The notes: a model not told the origin generated them from the sequence alone. A stretch of DNA of 64,000 bases from UBA10649 sp965278965 (GCA_965278965.1 OZ257127.1:2914001-2978000), one strand, 5' to 3'. Positions 43,737-53,574 are shown, counted from the first letter of the stretch. Numbers and translations are program-made.

Positions 43737-45260
43737 ATGGAGTCCCGCCCGCTGTCCGATGCCCTGGCCTACGACGGCGTCCCGGAGACGTTCGGCTACC
43801 TCGGCCTGACGTTCGACGACGTCCTGCTGGTGCCGGCGGAGTCCGACGTCGTGCCGAGCGAGGTCGACACATCCGCGCAGGTCACCCGGTCGATCCGGGT
43901 ACGTATGCCCCTGGTCTCCAGCGCGATGGACACGGTGACCGAGGCGCGGATGGCGATCGCGATGGCCCGTCAAGGCGGCGTCGGCGTGCTGCACCGCAAC
44001 CTGCCGATCGAGGAGCAGGCAGCCCAGGTCGACATGGTCAAGCGGTCCGAGGCCGGCATGGTCAACAACCCGATCATCTGCGCCCCCGGTGACAGCCTCG
44101 GTGAGGTCGACCTGCTGTGCGGGCGCTACCGGATCTCCGGCGTCCCGGTCGTCGACGACGCAGGGCTGCTGCTGGGCATCGTGACGAACCGCGACATGCG
44201 GTTCGAGGACGACATGAGCAGGCCGGTGCGCGAGGTCATGACGCCGATGCCGCTGGTGACCGCACCGGTGGGCGTCGCACCGGAGGACGCGCTCGCGCTG
44301 CTGGCCCGGCACAAGGTCGAGAAGCTCCCGCTCGTCGACGCCGACGGCCGTCTGCAGGGCCTCTTCACCGTCAAGGACTTCGTCAAGGCCGACAAGTACC
44401 CCCACGCCACCAAGGACTCCTCCGGCCGGCTCGTCGTCGGCGCGGCGGTCGGGGTCGGCGACGACGCCGAGAAGCGGGCCCGGGCCCTGGTTGATGCCGG
44501 CGTCGACTTCCTCATCGTGGACACGGCGCACGGGCACTCCCGCGCGGTCCTGGAGATGGTCGCGCTGCTGAAGAAGCAGACCGCGATCGACATCGTCGGA
44601 GGCAACATCGCGACCCGGGCCGGCGCGCAGGCGCTCGTCGACGCGGGCGCCGACGGCGTCAAGGTCGGTGTCGGACCGGGCTCGATCTGCACCACCCGCG
44701 TCGTCGCCGGCGTCGGAGTGCCGCAGATCTCCGCGATCCACGAGGCCGCCCTCGTCTGCCGGTCGGCCGGCGTCCCGGTCATCGGCGACGGCGGCGTCCA
44801 GTACTCCGGCGACATCGCCAAGGCGCTCGTCGCCGGGGCTGACACCGTGATGCTGGGGTCGCTGCTCGCCGGCACCGAGGAGGCACCCGGCGAGATGGTC
44901 TTCGTCAACGGCAAGCAGTTCAAGTCCTACCGCGGCATGGGCTCGCTCGGCGCGATGCAGTCCCGCGGACAGGCCCGCTCGTACAGCAAGGACCGCTACT
45001 TCCAGGACGACGTCCTGTCGGACGACAAGCTCGTGCCCGAGGGCATCGAGGGCATGGTCGCCTACCGCGGTCCGCTCGCGGCAGTGGCGCACCAGCTCGT
45101 CGGTGGGCTGCGCGCGGCGATGGGCTACTCCGGTGCGCAGACGATGGACGAGCTGCACGCCAAGGGCTCGTTCGTGCGCATCACGGCGGCAGGACTGCGC
45201 GAGAGCCACCCGCACGACGTGCAGATGACGATCGAAGCCCCGAACTACGCAGGACGGTAG
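43737..45260 (+). CDS. guaB: IMP dehydrogenase
   Basis: Oxidises IMP to XMP, the committed step to GMP. The 507-residue product has the barrel with the catalytic loop GVGPGSICTTRVVAGVGVPQ and two CBS domains inserted at about residues 105-225 (MTPMPLVTAPVGVAPEDALA). The flap region with GMGSLGAMQ and the YRGPL segment are intact. ATG 43737 has GGAGAG upstream. It heads guaB-guaB3-aldehyde dehydrogenase; guaA is about 9 kb downstream. Confidence 0.97.
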   Translation: MESRPLSDALAYDGVPETFGYLGLTFDDVLLVPAESDVVPSEVDTSAQVTRSIRVRMPLVSSAMDTVTEARMAIAMARQGGVGVLHRNLPIEEQAAQVDMVKRSEAGMVNNPIICAPGDSLGEVDLLCGRYRISGVPVVDDAGLLLGIVTNRDMRFEDDMSRPVREVMTPMPLVTAPVGVAPEDALALLARHKVEKLPLVDADGRLQGLFTVKDFVKADKYPHATKDSSGRLVVGAAVGVGDDAEKRARALVDAGVDFLIVDTAHGHSRAVLEMVALLKKQTAIDIVGGNIATRAGAQALVDAGADGVKVGVGPGSICTTRVVAGVGVPQISAIHEAALVCRSAGVPVIGDGGVQYSGDIAKALVAGADTVMLGSLLAGTEEAPGEMVFVNGKQFKSYRGMGSLGAMQSRGQARSYSKDRYFQDDVLSDDKLVPEGIEGMVAYRGPLAAVAHQLVGGLRAAMGYSGAQTMDELHAKGSFVRITAAGLRESHPHDVQMTIEAPNYAGR

Positions 45261-45268
45261 GACCGACC

Positions 45269-46381
45269 GTGACCGACATCGTGATCGGCGGCGCGAAGCG
45301 TGCCCGCCGCGGCTACTCCTTCGACGAGGTTGCGATCGCGCCGAGCCGGCGCACGCGTGACCCGCAGGCCGTCTCGACGGCGTGGACGATCGACGCGTAC
45401 CGCTTCGACACCCCGATCCTGGCCGCGCCGATGGACTCGATCGTCTCCCCGCAGACGGCCGTCACCCTCGCCGGTCTCGGCGTCCTCGCTGTCTTGAACC
45501 TCGAAGGGCTGTGGGGGCGCTACGAGGACCCGGCACCGGTCCTGGCGGAGATCGCGCGCCTGGATACCGACGGCGTGACCGCGCGCATGCAGGAGCTCTA
45601 CGCGGCGCGGCCGGTCGACGCCGATCTCGTCACGGCCCGCATCTCCGACCTCAAGGCGGCCGGCGTCACGGTCGCCGTGGCCACCTCGCCCCAGGGGGCG
45701 GCCCGGCTCGCTCCGCTGGCCTCGAGCTCCGGGGCCGACATCATCGTGATCCGCGGCACGACCGTGTCGGCCGAGCACGTCTCGGCGACCGAGGAGCCGC
45801 TGAACCTCAAGCAGTTCATCCACGAGCTCGACGCCCCGGTGATCGTCGGCGGCTGCGCGACGCACCAGGCCGCGCTGCACCTGATGCGCACCGGTGCCGC
45901 AGGCGTGCTCGTCGGCTTCGGCGGCGGCGCGTCGCACACGACCGCCGATGTCATCGGTGTGCGGGTGCCGATGGCCAGCGCCGTGGCCGACGTCGCCGCT
46001 GCCCGGCGCGACTACCTCGACGAGTCCGGTGGCCGGTACGTCCACGTCATCGCGGACGGGTCGATGGGCCGCAGCGGCGACATCGTGAAGGCCTTCGCCT
46101 CCGGTGCCGATGCCGCGATGGTCGGCTCGATGTTCGCCCGCGCGACGGACGCCCCGGGTCAAGGCGCCCACTGGGGAGCGGAGGCGTGGCATCCGCACCT
46201 GCCGCGCGGTGAGCGGAACATCCTCAGCCAGGTCGGCACGCTCGCGGAGGTCGTCAACGGGCCGTCGCGCAACGCCGACGGCACGATGAACATCGTCGGC
46301 GCGCTGCGCAAGGCGATGGCGACGACCGGCTACAGCGACGTCAAGGAGTTCCAGCGCGTCGAGATGGTCGTGACGTCGTGA
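45269..46381 (+). CDS. guaB3: IMP dehydrogenase-related protein GuaB3
   Basis: A 370-residue TIM-barrel protein of the IMPDH-related (TIGR01304-like) group, without CBS domains. It keeps YSFDEVAIAPSRRTRDP and the SMGRSGDIVKAFASGADAAM phosphate-site block. Where GuaB has S-I-C-T-T-R, this protein reads A-S-H-T-T-A, so the catalytic cysteine is missing. The true reaction is uncertain. GTG start eight bases after guaB; its stop overlaps the next gene (GTGA). The guaB-guaB3 pair is conserved in actinomycetes. Confidence 0.9.
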   Translation: MTDIVIGGAKRARRGYSFDEVAIAPSRRTRDPQAVSTAWTIDAYRFDTPILAAPMDSIVSPQTAVTLAGLGVLAVLNLEGLWGRYEDPAPVLAEIARLDTDGVTARMQELYAARPVDADLVTARISDLKAAGVTVAVATSPQGAARLAPLASSSGADIIVIRGTTVSAEHVSATEEPLNLKQFIHELDAPVIVGGCATHQAALHLMRTGAAGVLVGFGGGASHTTADVIGVRVPMASAVADVAAARRDYLDESGGRYVHVIADGSMGRSGDIVKAFASGADAAMVGSMFARATDAPGQGAHWGAEAWHPHLPRGERNILSQVGTLAEVVNGPSRNADGTMNIVGALRKAMATTGYSDVKEFQRVEMVVTS

Positions 46382-47961
46382 GCGCCGCGCTCGTCGTGCC
46401 CGTCGGCGCCGGCGGGCGCACCCTGGACGCCGCCGTCGTGCACCGGCTGCTGTCCACGCTCGAGGTCGATTCTCCCGCGGCCGAGTCGGAGATCGTGTCG
46501 CCGTTCACCGGCGTCGCGATGGGCGCGCTGCCCCAGGCCTCGGCCGCCGACGTCGACGACGCGGTCGGCGCCCTGCGCGCCGGACAGGAGAGCTGGGCCG
46601 ACCTGCCCGTCGCCGAACGTGCGCGGATCCTGCTGCGGTTCCACGACCTCGTCCTCGCGAAGCGGGACGAGGGCCTCGACATCGTCCAGGCCGAGGTCGG
46701 CAAGTCCCGCCGTGACGCGATGGAAGAGATGCTCGACCTGCTTCTGGTGTCCCGGCACTACGCCCGGGACGCCGAGCGCCTGCTGCGGCCGCGACGGCAC
46801 CGCGGCGTGCTGCCCGTGCTGACGGGCGTGGTCGAGCGACATGTCCCACGCGGAGTGGTCGGCGTCCTGTCGCCCTGGAACTACCCGCTCGCCCTCGTCA
46901 GCGGCGACACGTTGCCGGCCCTCGTCGCCGGGAATGCGGTGCTCGTCAAGCCCGACCATCGCACGACGCTGACGGCGCTGTGGCAGATCGAGCTCATGCA
47001 CGAGGCCGGGGTCCCGCGGGACGTCGTGCGCATCGTGCCGGGGGACGGGGCCGTCGTCGGGCCGCTCGTCGTCGACCGCGTCGACTACGTCATGTTCACC
47101 GGGTCGACGCAGGTCGGACGGACGGTCGCGGCCCGTTGCGGCGAGCGACTCATCGGCTGCTCGCTCGAGCTCGGCGGCAAGAACGCCATGATCGTGCGGG
47201 CCGACGCCGACGTGCGCCGCGCCGCGGAGATCGCCGCACGCGGGAGCTTCACCAACGCCGGCCAGCTGTGCGTCTCGATGGAGCGGATCTACGTCCACGA
47301 CGCGGTGTACGAGGCGTTCGCCCGTGCCCTGGTCGAGCGGACGCGATCGCTCAGCTACGCGACCGGGATCGGCTGGGACGGCCGCATCGGATGCCTCATC
47401 TCCGCCGACCAGTGCGGCCGCGTGCGCGCGCACGTCGACGACGCGGTCGCTCGCGGCGCGGTCGTGCTCGCCGGCGGCCATGCGCGCCCCGACCTCGGTC
47501 CGTCGTTCTTCGAGCCGACGGTGATCGAGGGCGTGACCGAGGACATGGCACTCTGCCGCGGCGAGACGTTCGGCCCGGTCGTCTCGCTCTACCGGGTGCA
47601 TTCCGACGAGGAGGCGATCCGTCGCGCAAACGACAGCGAGTTCGGCCTGAACGCCGCCGTCGTGACCCGGGACCGTGCGGCAGGCCAGGCCGTGGCGCGC
47701 CGGCTGCGTTCGGGGACGGTCAACGTCAACGAGGCCTACGGCGCGACGTGGGGGAGCACGCGAGCCCCGATGGGCGGCATGGGCGCGTCGGGGCTGGGCC
47801 GTCGGCACGGCGACGAGGGGCTGCTGAAGTACACGCAGTCCCAGACGATCGCGACGCAGCGGGCGCTCGGTCTCGGCACTCCGCGCGGGCTCTCCGACGA
47901 GCAGTGGCTCGGCGCCCTGACGATGTCGCTCGCCGTGATGAAGAGGCTGGGTCTGAAGTAG
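46378..47961 (+). CDS. Aldehyde dehydrogenase, succinate-semialdehyde type
   Basis: A 527-residue NAD(P)-dependent aldehyde dehydrogenase. Catalytic residues are visible: the SLELGGKNAMIVRADADV motif with Glu, and the active-site Cys in FTNAGQLCVSMERIYVHD. The PWNYPLAL cofactor segment is present. The succinic-semialdehyde annotation rests on resemblance of this guaB3-linked actinobacterial group and should be taken as tentative. GTG start overlaps the guaB3 stop. It converges on the lipoprotein gene with nine bases between stops. Confidence 0.85.
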   Translation: MSAALVVPVGAGGRTLDAAVVHRLLSTLEVDSPAAESEIVSPFTGVAMGALPQASAADVDDAVGALRAGQESWADLPVAERARILLRFHDLVLAKRDEGLDIVQAEVGKSRRDAMEEMLDLLLVSRHYARDAERLLRPRRHRGVLPVLTGVVERHVPRGVVGVLSPWNYPLALVSGDTLPALVAGNAVLVKPDHRTTLTALWQIELMHEAGVPRDVVRIVPGDGAVVGPLVVDRVDYVMFTGSTQVGRTVAARCGERLIGCSLELGGKNAMIVRADADVRRAAEIAARGSFTNAGQLCVSMERIYVHDAVYEAFARALVERTRSLSYATGIGWDGRIGCLISADQCGRVRAHVDDAVARGAVVLAGGHARPDLGPSFFEPTVIEGVTEDMALCRGETFGPVVSLYRVHSDEEAIRRANDSEFGLNAAVVTRDRAAGQAVARRLRSGTVNVNEAYGATWGSTRAPMGGMGASGLGRRHGDEGLLKYTQSQTIATQRALGLGTPRGLSDEQWLGALTMSLAVMKRLGLK

Positions 47962-47970
47962 CCGTCCGGG

Positions 47971-48540
47971 TCAGCTCGGTGACAGCGACGACGCGACCGG
48001 CGCGGCGAGCGCCACGAGCACCTCGCGGATCGACGCCGCGGTCGGGTCGGCGGCGTCCTGGACGAACCCGGCGGCGGCAAGCGTGACGATCGTGCCGTGC
48101 TGGAGCAGGACCAGCTGCCCGATCGAGCCGTCGAAGAAGGCTCCCTCGGCCAGGTCCGCGACGTCCTGCGGCTGTGGCGAGGCGGCGCGCACCGCGGCGA
48201 GGTCGGCCGCATCGGCATCGACATCCGTCACGACGACGAGCAGGTCGCCGTCGCCGATCCGCGAGTCGGCCAGCCACCAGATGCAACCCGGTACGGCCGG
48301 GTCTCGCTGGTCGTGCTGCTGCGCCGTGATGTGCCCTCCCGCCGCGACGACGACGTCCTCCGCGGTCGCCAGCGCGCACGGGTCGATCGCGATCGCCGAT
48401 GCCGACGGAGATGCCGTCGCGGTCGGGCTCAGGGTGGACGGCGTGGGGGCCCGGGGTGGACCGGTCGGAGCGGTCTGCGCGCCGGCCGAGCACCCCGCAA
48501 GCAGGACCGCCGCGACGACGACCACCGCGCCGCGCCTCAC
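47971..48540 (-). CDS. Secreted lipoprotein, DUF3558-like
   Basis: 189 residues. The N-terminus MRRGAVVVVAAVLLAGCSAG is a lipoprotein signal with lipobox LAGC, followed by a Thr/Pro/Ser-rich linker and a domain beginning IDPCALATAEDVVVAAGG with a second cysteine in PGCIWWLAD. The DPC-AL-TAEDV pattern resembles DUF3558 lipoproteins of actinomycetes; that assignment is tentative. The GTG at 48540 overlaps the MMPL stop (GTGA), so it is the second gene of that operon and probably acts with the transporter at the membrane surface. Confidence 0.75.
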   Translation of the reverse strand: MRRGAVVVVAAVLLAGCSAGAQTAPTGPPRAPTPSTLSPTATASPSASAIAIDPCALATAEDVVVAAGGHITAQQHDQRDPAVPGCIWWLADSRIGDGDLLVVVTDVDADAADLAAVRAASPQPQDVADLAEGAFFDGSIGQLVLLQHGTIVTLAAAGFVQDAADPTAASIREVLVALAAPVASSLSPS

Positions 48541-51500
48541 GGCGCCGCCTGCGCCGACGTGGGCGCCACGGCGCCGGTCGTCGTGGGGTCTCCCTCGAGG
48601 TCGAGGTGCGGCAACACCCTGTCGAGGGGGCGCGGCACCCAGAACACCCGAGTGCCGAACAGGGACAACAGGGCCGGTGCGAGGAGCAGCACCATCGACC
48701 CGGCGAGCAGGACCGCGACCGAGAGCCCGACGCCGAACTGCTTGATCACCGGGTCGTCCTCCAGGATGAAGCTGCCGAAGACGCAGATCATGATCAGTGC
48801 CGCGGACACGATCACCCGTGCGCTGCTCGCGAGCCCGCGTCGCACGGCCTCGCGCGCAGGTGCTCCCTGAGCCGCGGCGCGCTGCACGGACGACACGAAG
48901 AAGACCTCGTAGTCGGTGGACAGCCCGAAGAGCGCGGCGAACATCATGAGCGGTACATAGCTCGCGATGGGGACGGTCCCGTACGCGTCGTCCAGGCCGA
49001 CGAGGTCCAGGCCCCAGCCCCACTGGAAGACGGCGACGAGCACACCGAACGACGCCGCGACGCACAGGAGGTTGTTGATGGTCGCCTGGAGCGGGACGAG
49101 CAGCGACCGGAACGCGACCATGAGCAGCAGGAAGCTGAGCACCAGCACCGTAAGGATGACCAGGGGCAGCTTGCCGGTGATGAGGTTCGCGAGGTCGACG
49201 TTGGCCGCGGTGCTCCCGCCGACATAGACGGTCAGGCCGGCCTGCGCTGCCGGTGCCGTGATCCCATCTCGGACCTGGACGACGAGGTCGGCCGTGCTCT
49301 CGTCCGCCGGTCGCGTCTCCGGGATCACCGTGAAGGTCGCCGCGCTGCCCGAAGTGCTGATCGACGGCGGCGCGACCAGTCGCACGCCTGACGGGACGGC
49401 GAGCGCGTCCTGCAGCGCCACGAGCCGCGGGTCGGTTCCCCGAAGGTCCCCACCGGCCTTGGTCAGGATCGTCGTCAGCTGCAGCTGGAGCTGGGTCGCC
49501 TGGCCCGCCTGCGCTTCGAGCTCAGCCTGCTGGACGGTGAGCGCGTCGGCCTGCGTCTGCAGCGCGTCCGCCTGCGACTGCAGGGTCTCGCCCTCGGCGG
49601 TCAGGTCGTCGCCCTGGGCCTGGAGCGTGTCGGCCTGCTTCTGCAGGGATGACGCCTGCCGCTGGAGGGACACGGCCTGGCCACGCAGGCCGGCGGCCTC
49701 CCGGCTGAGCTCGTCCGCTCGTCGTGCGAGCGCGCGTGACTGCCGCCCCACGGACTCGGCCTGCCGGGCGAGCGACGTGGCGGAGGACCGGAGGTCACGC
49801 AGGTCGGCCCGCACCGAACGGATGTCCTCGCGGGCGGCACTCCGGGCGGCCATGGCGACGGCGCGCTCGGCGACCAGACGGGCAGTATCGGCCGGGTCGG
49901 ATGCGGTCCCGATCGCCGCGTCGAGCGCGCTGATCTCGCCGTCCAGGCGCGTGACGACGCGTCGGAGATCGACCAGCTCGCGCGCCCGCGCGCGCGCGTC
50001 GGCGACGAGGACGGCTTTCTTGCGCTGCAGCGCCGCGCGCTCACGGGTGAGCGATCGTTCCTGGCGTTCCAGCCCTGCCTTCTGCGCAGCGAGCCCGGCG
50101 GCCTCGCGCTCCAGCGCCTGCTGCTGGGCCGTCAACGACGTGGCCTGCTTCTCCAGCTGCGCCTGCTGCGTGGTCAGGTCCGCGGCCTGCGACTCGAGCG
50201 CCGCCTGCTGCTGCTCCAACGCGTCCTTCTGCGCGGTCAGGTCGTCGGCCTGCTGCTCGAGGGACTGCTGCTGGGACGTCAGGGAGTCCTTGAGTGCGTT
50301 GGCCTGGTCGTACTGCGCCGCGACGAGCGGGCTGGCCGTCGCAACCGGGTCGAGCGACACCGCGACGAGGAGCGGCCCGTTGTAGCCGGGGCCGAACTCC
50401 TCCGAGAGCAGGTCGAACGCCCGCCGCTCGGTCGTCGTCGTCGACGTGACGCCGATGTCCTCCTGGCCCAGTCGCAGGGAGAACAGCGGGATCGCCAGCG
50501 GGACGAGGATGAGCAGCGCGATGGCCACGGACCGCCAGGGGCGGCGCGTGGCGAAGCCGGCCCACCGGTCGGTCAGGCCGCGGCCGTCGGTCCGCGGCGG
50601 CCGGTGGAGCCAGCGGGGGAGGCGGAGCGCGTCGACGTGCTCGCCCGCCACGGCGAGCATCGCGGGCATGAGCGTGATCGCGGCGAGCACGGCGCCGAGG
50701 ACGGCCAGCGCCGTCGCCAGTCCCAGCGCGCTGACGAGCGGGATGCCGGCGACGCCGAGCGAGAGCAGCGCGATCATCACGGTCCCGCCGGCGAAGACGA
50801 CCGCCGACCCCGCTGTCGAAACGGCGTTGACGATCGAGTCGCGCGTCGCCATCCCGGTGCGTCGGTTGTCCAGGTGGCGGGTGACCAGGAAGAGCGCGTA
50901 GTCGATCCCGACACCCAGGCCGATCATGGTCGCGAGCTTCGGTCCGGTCGTGGGGATGGACAGGAACCGCCCCGCCAGGTCGACCAGCCCAAGGCTCACC
51001 AGCAGGCCAACCATGGCCATGAGGATCGGCATCCCCATCGCGACGATCGAGCCGAAGGTCAGGCTCAGGATCACCATCGCCGCGAGGATGCCGATGACCT
51101 CGCTGGTCTCGTCGTCGGTGTCGGACAGCACGCTGCCGACCGCACCGCCCGCCTCGACCTGCAGGCCGGCCGCGCGTGCGGGCTCCGCCGCGGCGACGAC
51201 GGCCTGGGCGGTCTCCTCCGTCAGGTCGCCGCTCCCGACATCGAGCAGAACTGACGTGAAGGCGGTCGTCCCGTCGACGCTGATCAGGCCGGCCTGCGGG
51301 TTCGCCGTGGGATCGGGTGCGCTCACGACGTGCGGGACCGCGAGGATCGCGGCGACCGACCGCTGGACGGCAGCCGCATTCGCCGGATCGGTGATCGCAC
51401 CGGACCCGGCGTGGAAGACGATCGGGCTCGCGCCGTTCTGTTGGGGCGGGAACTGCTCGGCCAGCAGGTCGATGGCCGCCTGGCTGTCGGTGCCAGGGAG

Positions 51501-51638
51501 TGACAGGTTGTTGCGGGCGGTCGAGCCGAGGGTCGACAGCGCCACGACGTGCCCGACGGCCAGCAGCAGCCACACGCCGATGACGACCCAGCGCCACCGC
51601 GCGCAGGCTCGGGCTACCGCGGCAAGAGCCCGTGCCAT
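48537..51638 (-). CDS. MMPL/RND-family exporter with long coiled-coil insert
   Basis: 1033 residues. Two RND-type halves are visible: an N-terminal helix, an extracytoplasmic domain and a block of membrane segments with LATMIGLGVGIDYALFLVTR; a second block with MMFAALFGLSTDYEVFFVSS. Between them, about residues 450-725, lies a glutamine-rich heptad coiled coil (L-E-Q-Q-A-D-D, L-T-A-Q-K-D-A and so on), far larger than in typical MmpL proteins. Family members export lipids or drugs; the cargo here is unknown. The ATG at 51638 follows GGGAGGTGG. Overlaps the lipoprotein gene. Confidence 0.9.
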   Translation of the reverse strand: MARALAAVARACARWRWVVIGVWLLLAVGHVVALSTLGSTARNNLSLPGTDSQAAIDLLAEQFPPQQNGASPIVFHAGSGAITDPANAAAVQRSVAAILAVPHVVSAPDPTANPQAGLISVDGTTAFTSVLLDVGSGDLTEETAQAVVAAAEPARAAGLQVEAGGAVGSVLSDTDDETSEVIGILAAMVILSLTFGSIVAMGMPILMAMVGLLVSLGLVDLAGRFLSIPTTGPKLATMIGLGVGIDYALFLVTRHLDNRRTGMATRDSIVNAVSTAGSAVVFAGGTVMIALLSLGVAGIPLVSALGLATALAVLGAVLAAITLMPAMLAVAGEHVDALRLPRWLHRPPRTDGRGLTDRWAGFATRRPWRSVAIALLILVPLAIPLFSLRLGQEDIGVTSTTTTERRAFDLLSEEFGPGYNGPLLVAVSLDPVATASPLVAAQYDQANALKDSLTSQQQSLEQQADDLTAQKDALEQQQAALESQAADLTTQQAQLEKQATSLTAQQQALEREAAGLAAQKAGLERQERSLTRERAALQRKKAVLVADARARARELVDLRRVVTRLDGEISALDAAIGTASDPADTARLVAERAVAMAARSAAREDIRSVRADLRDLRSSATSLARQAESVGRQSRALARRADELSREAAGLRGQAVSLQRQASSLQKQADTLQAQGDDLTAEGETLQSQADALQTQADALTVQQAELEAQAGQATQLQLQLTTILTKAGGDLRGTDPRLVALQDALAVPSGVRLVAPPSISTSGSAATFTVIPETRPADESTADLVVQVRDGITAPAAQAGLTVYVGGSTAANVDLANLITGKLPLVILTVLVLSFLLLMVAFRSLLVPLQATINNLLCVAASFGVLVAVFQWGWGLDLVGLDDAYGTVPIASYVPLMMFAALFGLSTDYEVFFVSSVQRAAAQGAPAREAVRRGLASSARVIVSAALIMICVFGSFILEDDPVIKQFGVGLSVAVLLAGSMVLLLAPALLSLFGTRVFWVPRPLDRVLPHLDLEGDPTTTGAVAPTSAQAAP

Positions 51639-51780
51639 GAGCCACCTCCCACGGTCCGCGACTCGCGGTGCGGTACCCGTGGCGCCCCCACGGCGCTCAT
51701 CGTGCCGGAGAACCACCCGGGCGTCGAGAAGGTCTCGCTGCGCCGCCTGCGCACGGAGGGCGACCGTCCGGATGCGGGGC

Positions 51781-51786
51781 TAGGGT
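51781..51786 (+). promoter_or_regulatory. -10 box, GMC oxidoreductase gene
   Basis: TAGGGT ends six bases before the GTG at 51793, and there is no ribosome site, which suggests a leaderless transcript. No clear -35 is seen. Confidence 0.45.
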
Positions 51787-51792
51787 CGATTC

Positions 51793-53574
51793 GTGCCCTC
51801 GTTGCCGCCCAGGTCCGGCAGCCGGCGCGATGACGCTCGAAGCGTCTCAGGCCCATCGCCCGGCGTCGATGTCGACGTCCTCGTCATCGGTTCCGGGTTC
51901 GGCGGCGCGGTCAGCGCACTTCGGCTGGCCGAGAAGGGCTATCGCGTCGACGTGCTCGAGGCCGGCCGACGTTTCGCCGACCACGAGCTGCCGACGACGT
52001 CCTGGCGGCTGCGCGACTTCCTGTGGGCGCCGCGGCTCGGGCTCACCGGCATCCAGCGCATCCACGTGCTGCGCGATGTCGTGATCCTGGCCGGCGCCGG
52101 TGTGGGCGGCGGGTCGCTGGTGTACGCGAACACGCTCTACGTGCCCGGCGAGCGGTTCTTCGCCGACCCGCAGTGGTCGGCGATCACCGACTGGGCGGAC
52201 GAGCTCGCCCCGTACTACGACCAGGCCGCGCGAATGCTCGGCGTCGTGCAGAACCCCACGATGACGCCCAGCGACGAGGCGATGCGGGCGGTCGCGGAGG
52301 AGCTGGGCGTGGCCGGCACGTTCCGGCTGACCCCGGTCGGCGTGTACTTCGGAGACGGCCCGGGCGTGAGCGCCCCGGACCCGTTCTTCGGGGGTGTGGG
52401 GCCGCGCCGGACGGGCTGCACCGAGTGCGGGGAGTGCATGACCGGCTGCCGGCACGGGGCGAAGAACACACTGCCGAAGAACTACCTTGCCCTGGCCGAG
52501 GCTGCGGGGGCGCGGGTCCATCCGCTCACGACCGTCACCGCGATCTCCGAGCGCCCAGGGGGCGGCTACGTCGTCGAGGCGGTGCGGACCGGCGCGGTCG
52601 GTCGCCGTGCCAAACGGACGTGGACGGCCGAGCACGTCGTGCTCGCCGCCGGCACGTACGGCACGCAGCGGCTGCTGCACCGGATGCGCGACACCGGCCG
52701 CCTCCCACGGCTGTCGCCGGCCCTGGGACGGCTCACCCGGACCAACTCGGAGTCGTTGCTCGGCGCGGGGACGACGACCGTGGCCAACACCGACTTCACG
52801 GCGGGTGTCGCCATCACGTCGAGCTTCTACCCCGAGCCCGACACGCACGTCGAACCCGTCCGGTACGGCCGCGGAAGCAACGCGATGGGGCTGCTCCAGT
52901 CCGTCCTCGTCGACCCCCGGGCCGGCCGGGCGCCGTGGCGGACGTTCGTCGCCGAGGTCGCGAGGGACCCGGCAGCGGCGCTGCGGATGCTGGACGTCCG
53001 GCACTGGAGCGAGCGGTCGATCATCGCGCTGGTGATGCAGACGGTCGACAACTCGCTGACGCTTTCGGGCCGCCGGACGTGGTGGGGCGGCTGGCGGCTG
53101 ACCTCCCGACAGGACGACCGGCCCGCCCCGTCGTCGCTCCCCGTCGCCCACGACGTCGTGCGTCGGCTCGCCCGCCGGATCGGCGGGATGCCGGCCGGGA
53201 GCGTCGCCGAGAACGTTGGGCTGGCGATGACCGCGCACTTCGTCGGCGGCTGCCCGATCGGCGAGAACGACGCCAGCGGCGTCGTCGACGGCTTCCACCG
53301 CGTGTACGGGTACCCCGGGCTGCACATCGTCGATGGGTCGGCGATCACGGCGAACCTGGGCGTCAACCCCTCGCTGACGATCACCGCCCAGGCGGAGCGG
53401 GCGATGGCCCTGTGGCCCAACCGTGGCGAGCGCGATCCCCGGCCACCGCTGGGCTCGCCCTACGTCCGGACCGTGCCCACCTCGCCGGTGCGGCCCGTCG
53501 TGCCCGAGGCCGCACCAGGCGCCCTACGCCTCCCGGTCGTCAGCCCGCGGGGCGGCGGGCGCCGAGCCGATTAG
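51793..53574 (+). CDS. GMC oxidoreductase, ChoD-like with Cys-rich motif
   Basis: A 593-residue FAD enzyme. The FAD-binding DVLVIGSGFGGAVSALRLAE is at about residues 29-48, AGAGVGGGSLVYANTL follows, and HIVDGSAITANLGVNPSLTI is at the C-terminus. A cysteine motif GCTECGECMTGC (about residues 209-220) is ferredoxin-like and typical of the cholesterol-oxidase-like group near guaB3 in mycobacteria (ChoD). The substrate is unknown; sterol oxidation should not be assumed. The N-terminal 24 residues are unconserved, so a later start is possible. Confidence 0.85.
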   Translation: MPSLPPRSGSRRDDARSVSGPSPGVDVDVLVIGSGFGGAVSALRLAEKGYRVDVLEAGRRFADHELPTTSWRLRDFLWAPRLGLTGIQRIHVLRDVVILAGAGVGGGSLVYANTLYVPGERFFADPQWSAITDWADELAPYYDQAARMLGVVQNPTMTPSDEAMRAVAEELGVAGTFRLTPVGVYFGDGPGVSAPDPFFGGVGPRRTGCTECGECMTGCRHGAKNTLPKNYLALAEAAGARVHPLTTVTAISERPGGGYVVEAVRTGAVGRRAKRTWTAEHVVLAAGTYGTQRLLHRMRDTGRLPRLSPALGRLTRTNSESLLGAGTTTVANTDFTAGVAITSSFYPEPDTHVEPVRYGRGSNAMGLLQSVLVDPRAGRAPWRTFVAEVARDPAAALRMLDVRHWSERSIIALVMQTVDNSLTLSGRRTWWGGWRLTSRQDDRPAPSSLPVAHDVVRRLARRIGGMPAGSVAENVGLAMTAHFVGGCPIGENDASGVVDGFHRVYGYPGLHIVDGSAITANLGVNPSLTITAQAERAMALWPNRGERDPRPPLGSPYVRTVPTSPVRPVVPEAAPGALRLPVVSPRGGGRRAD

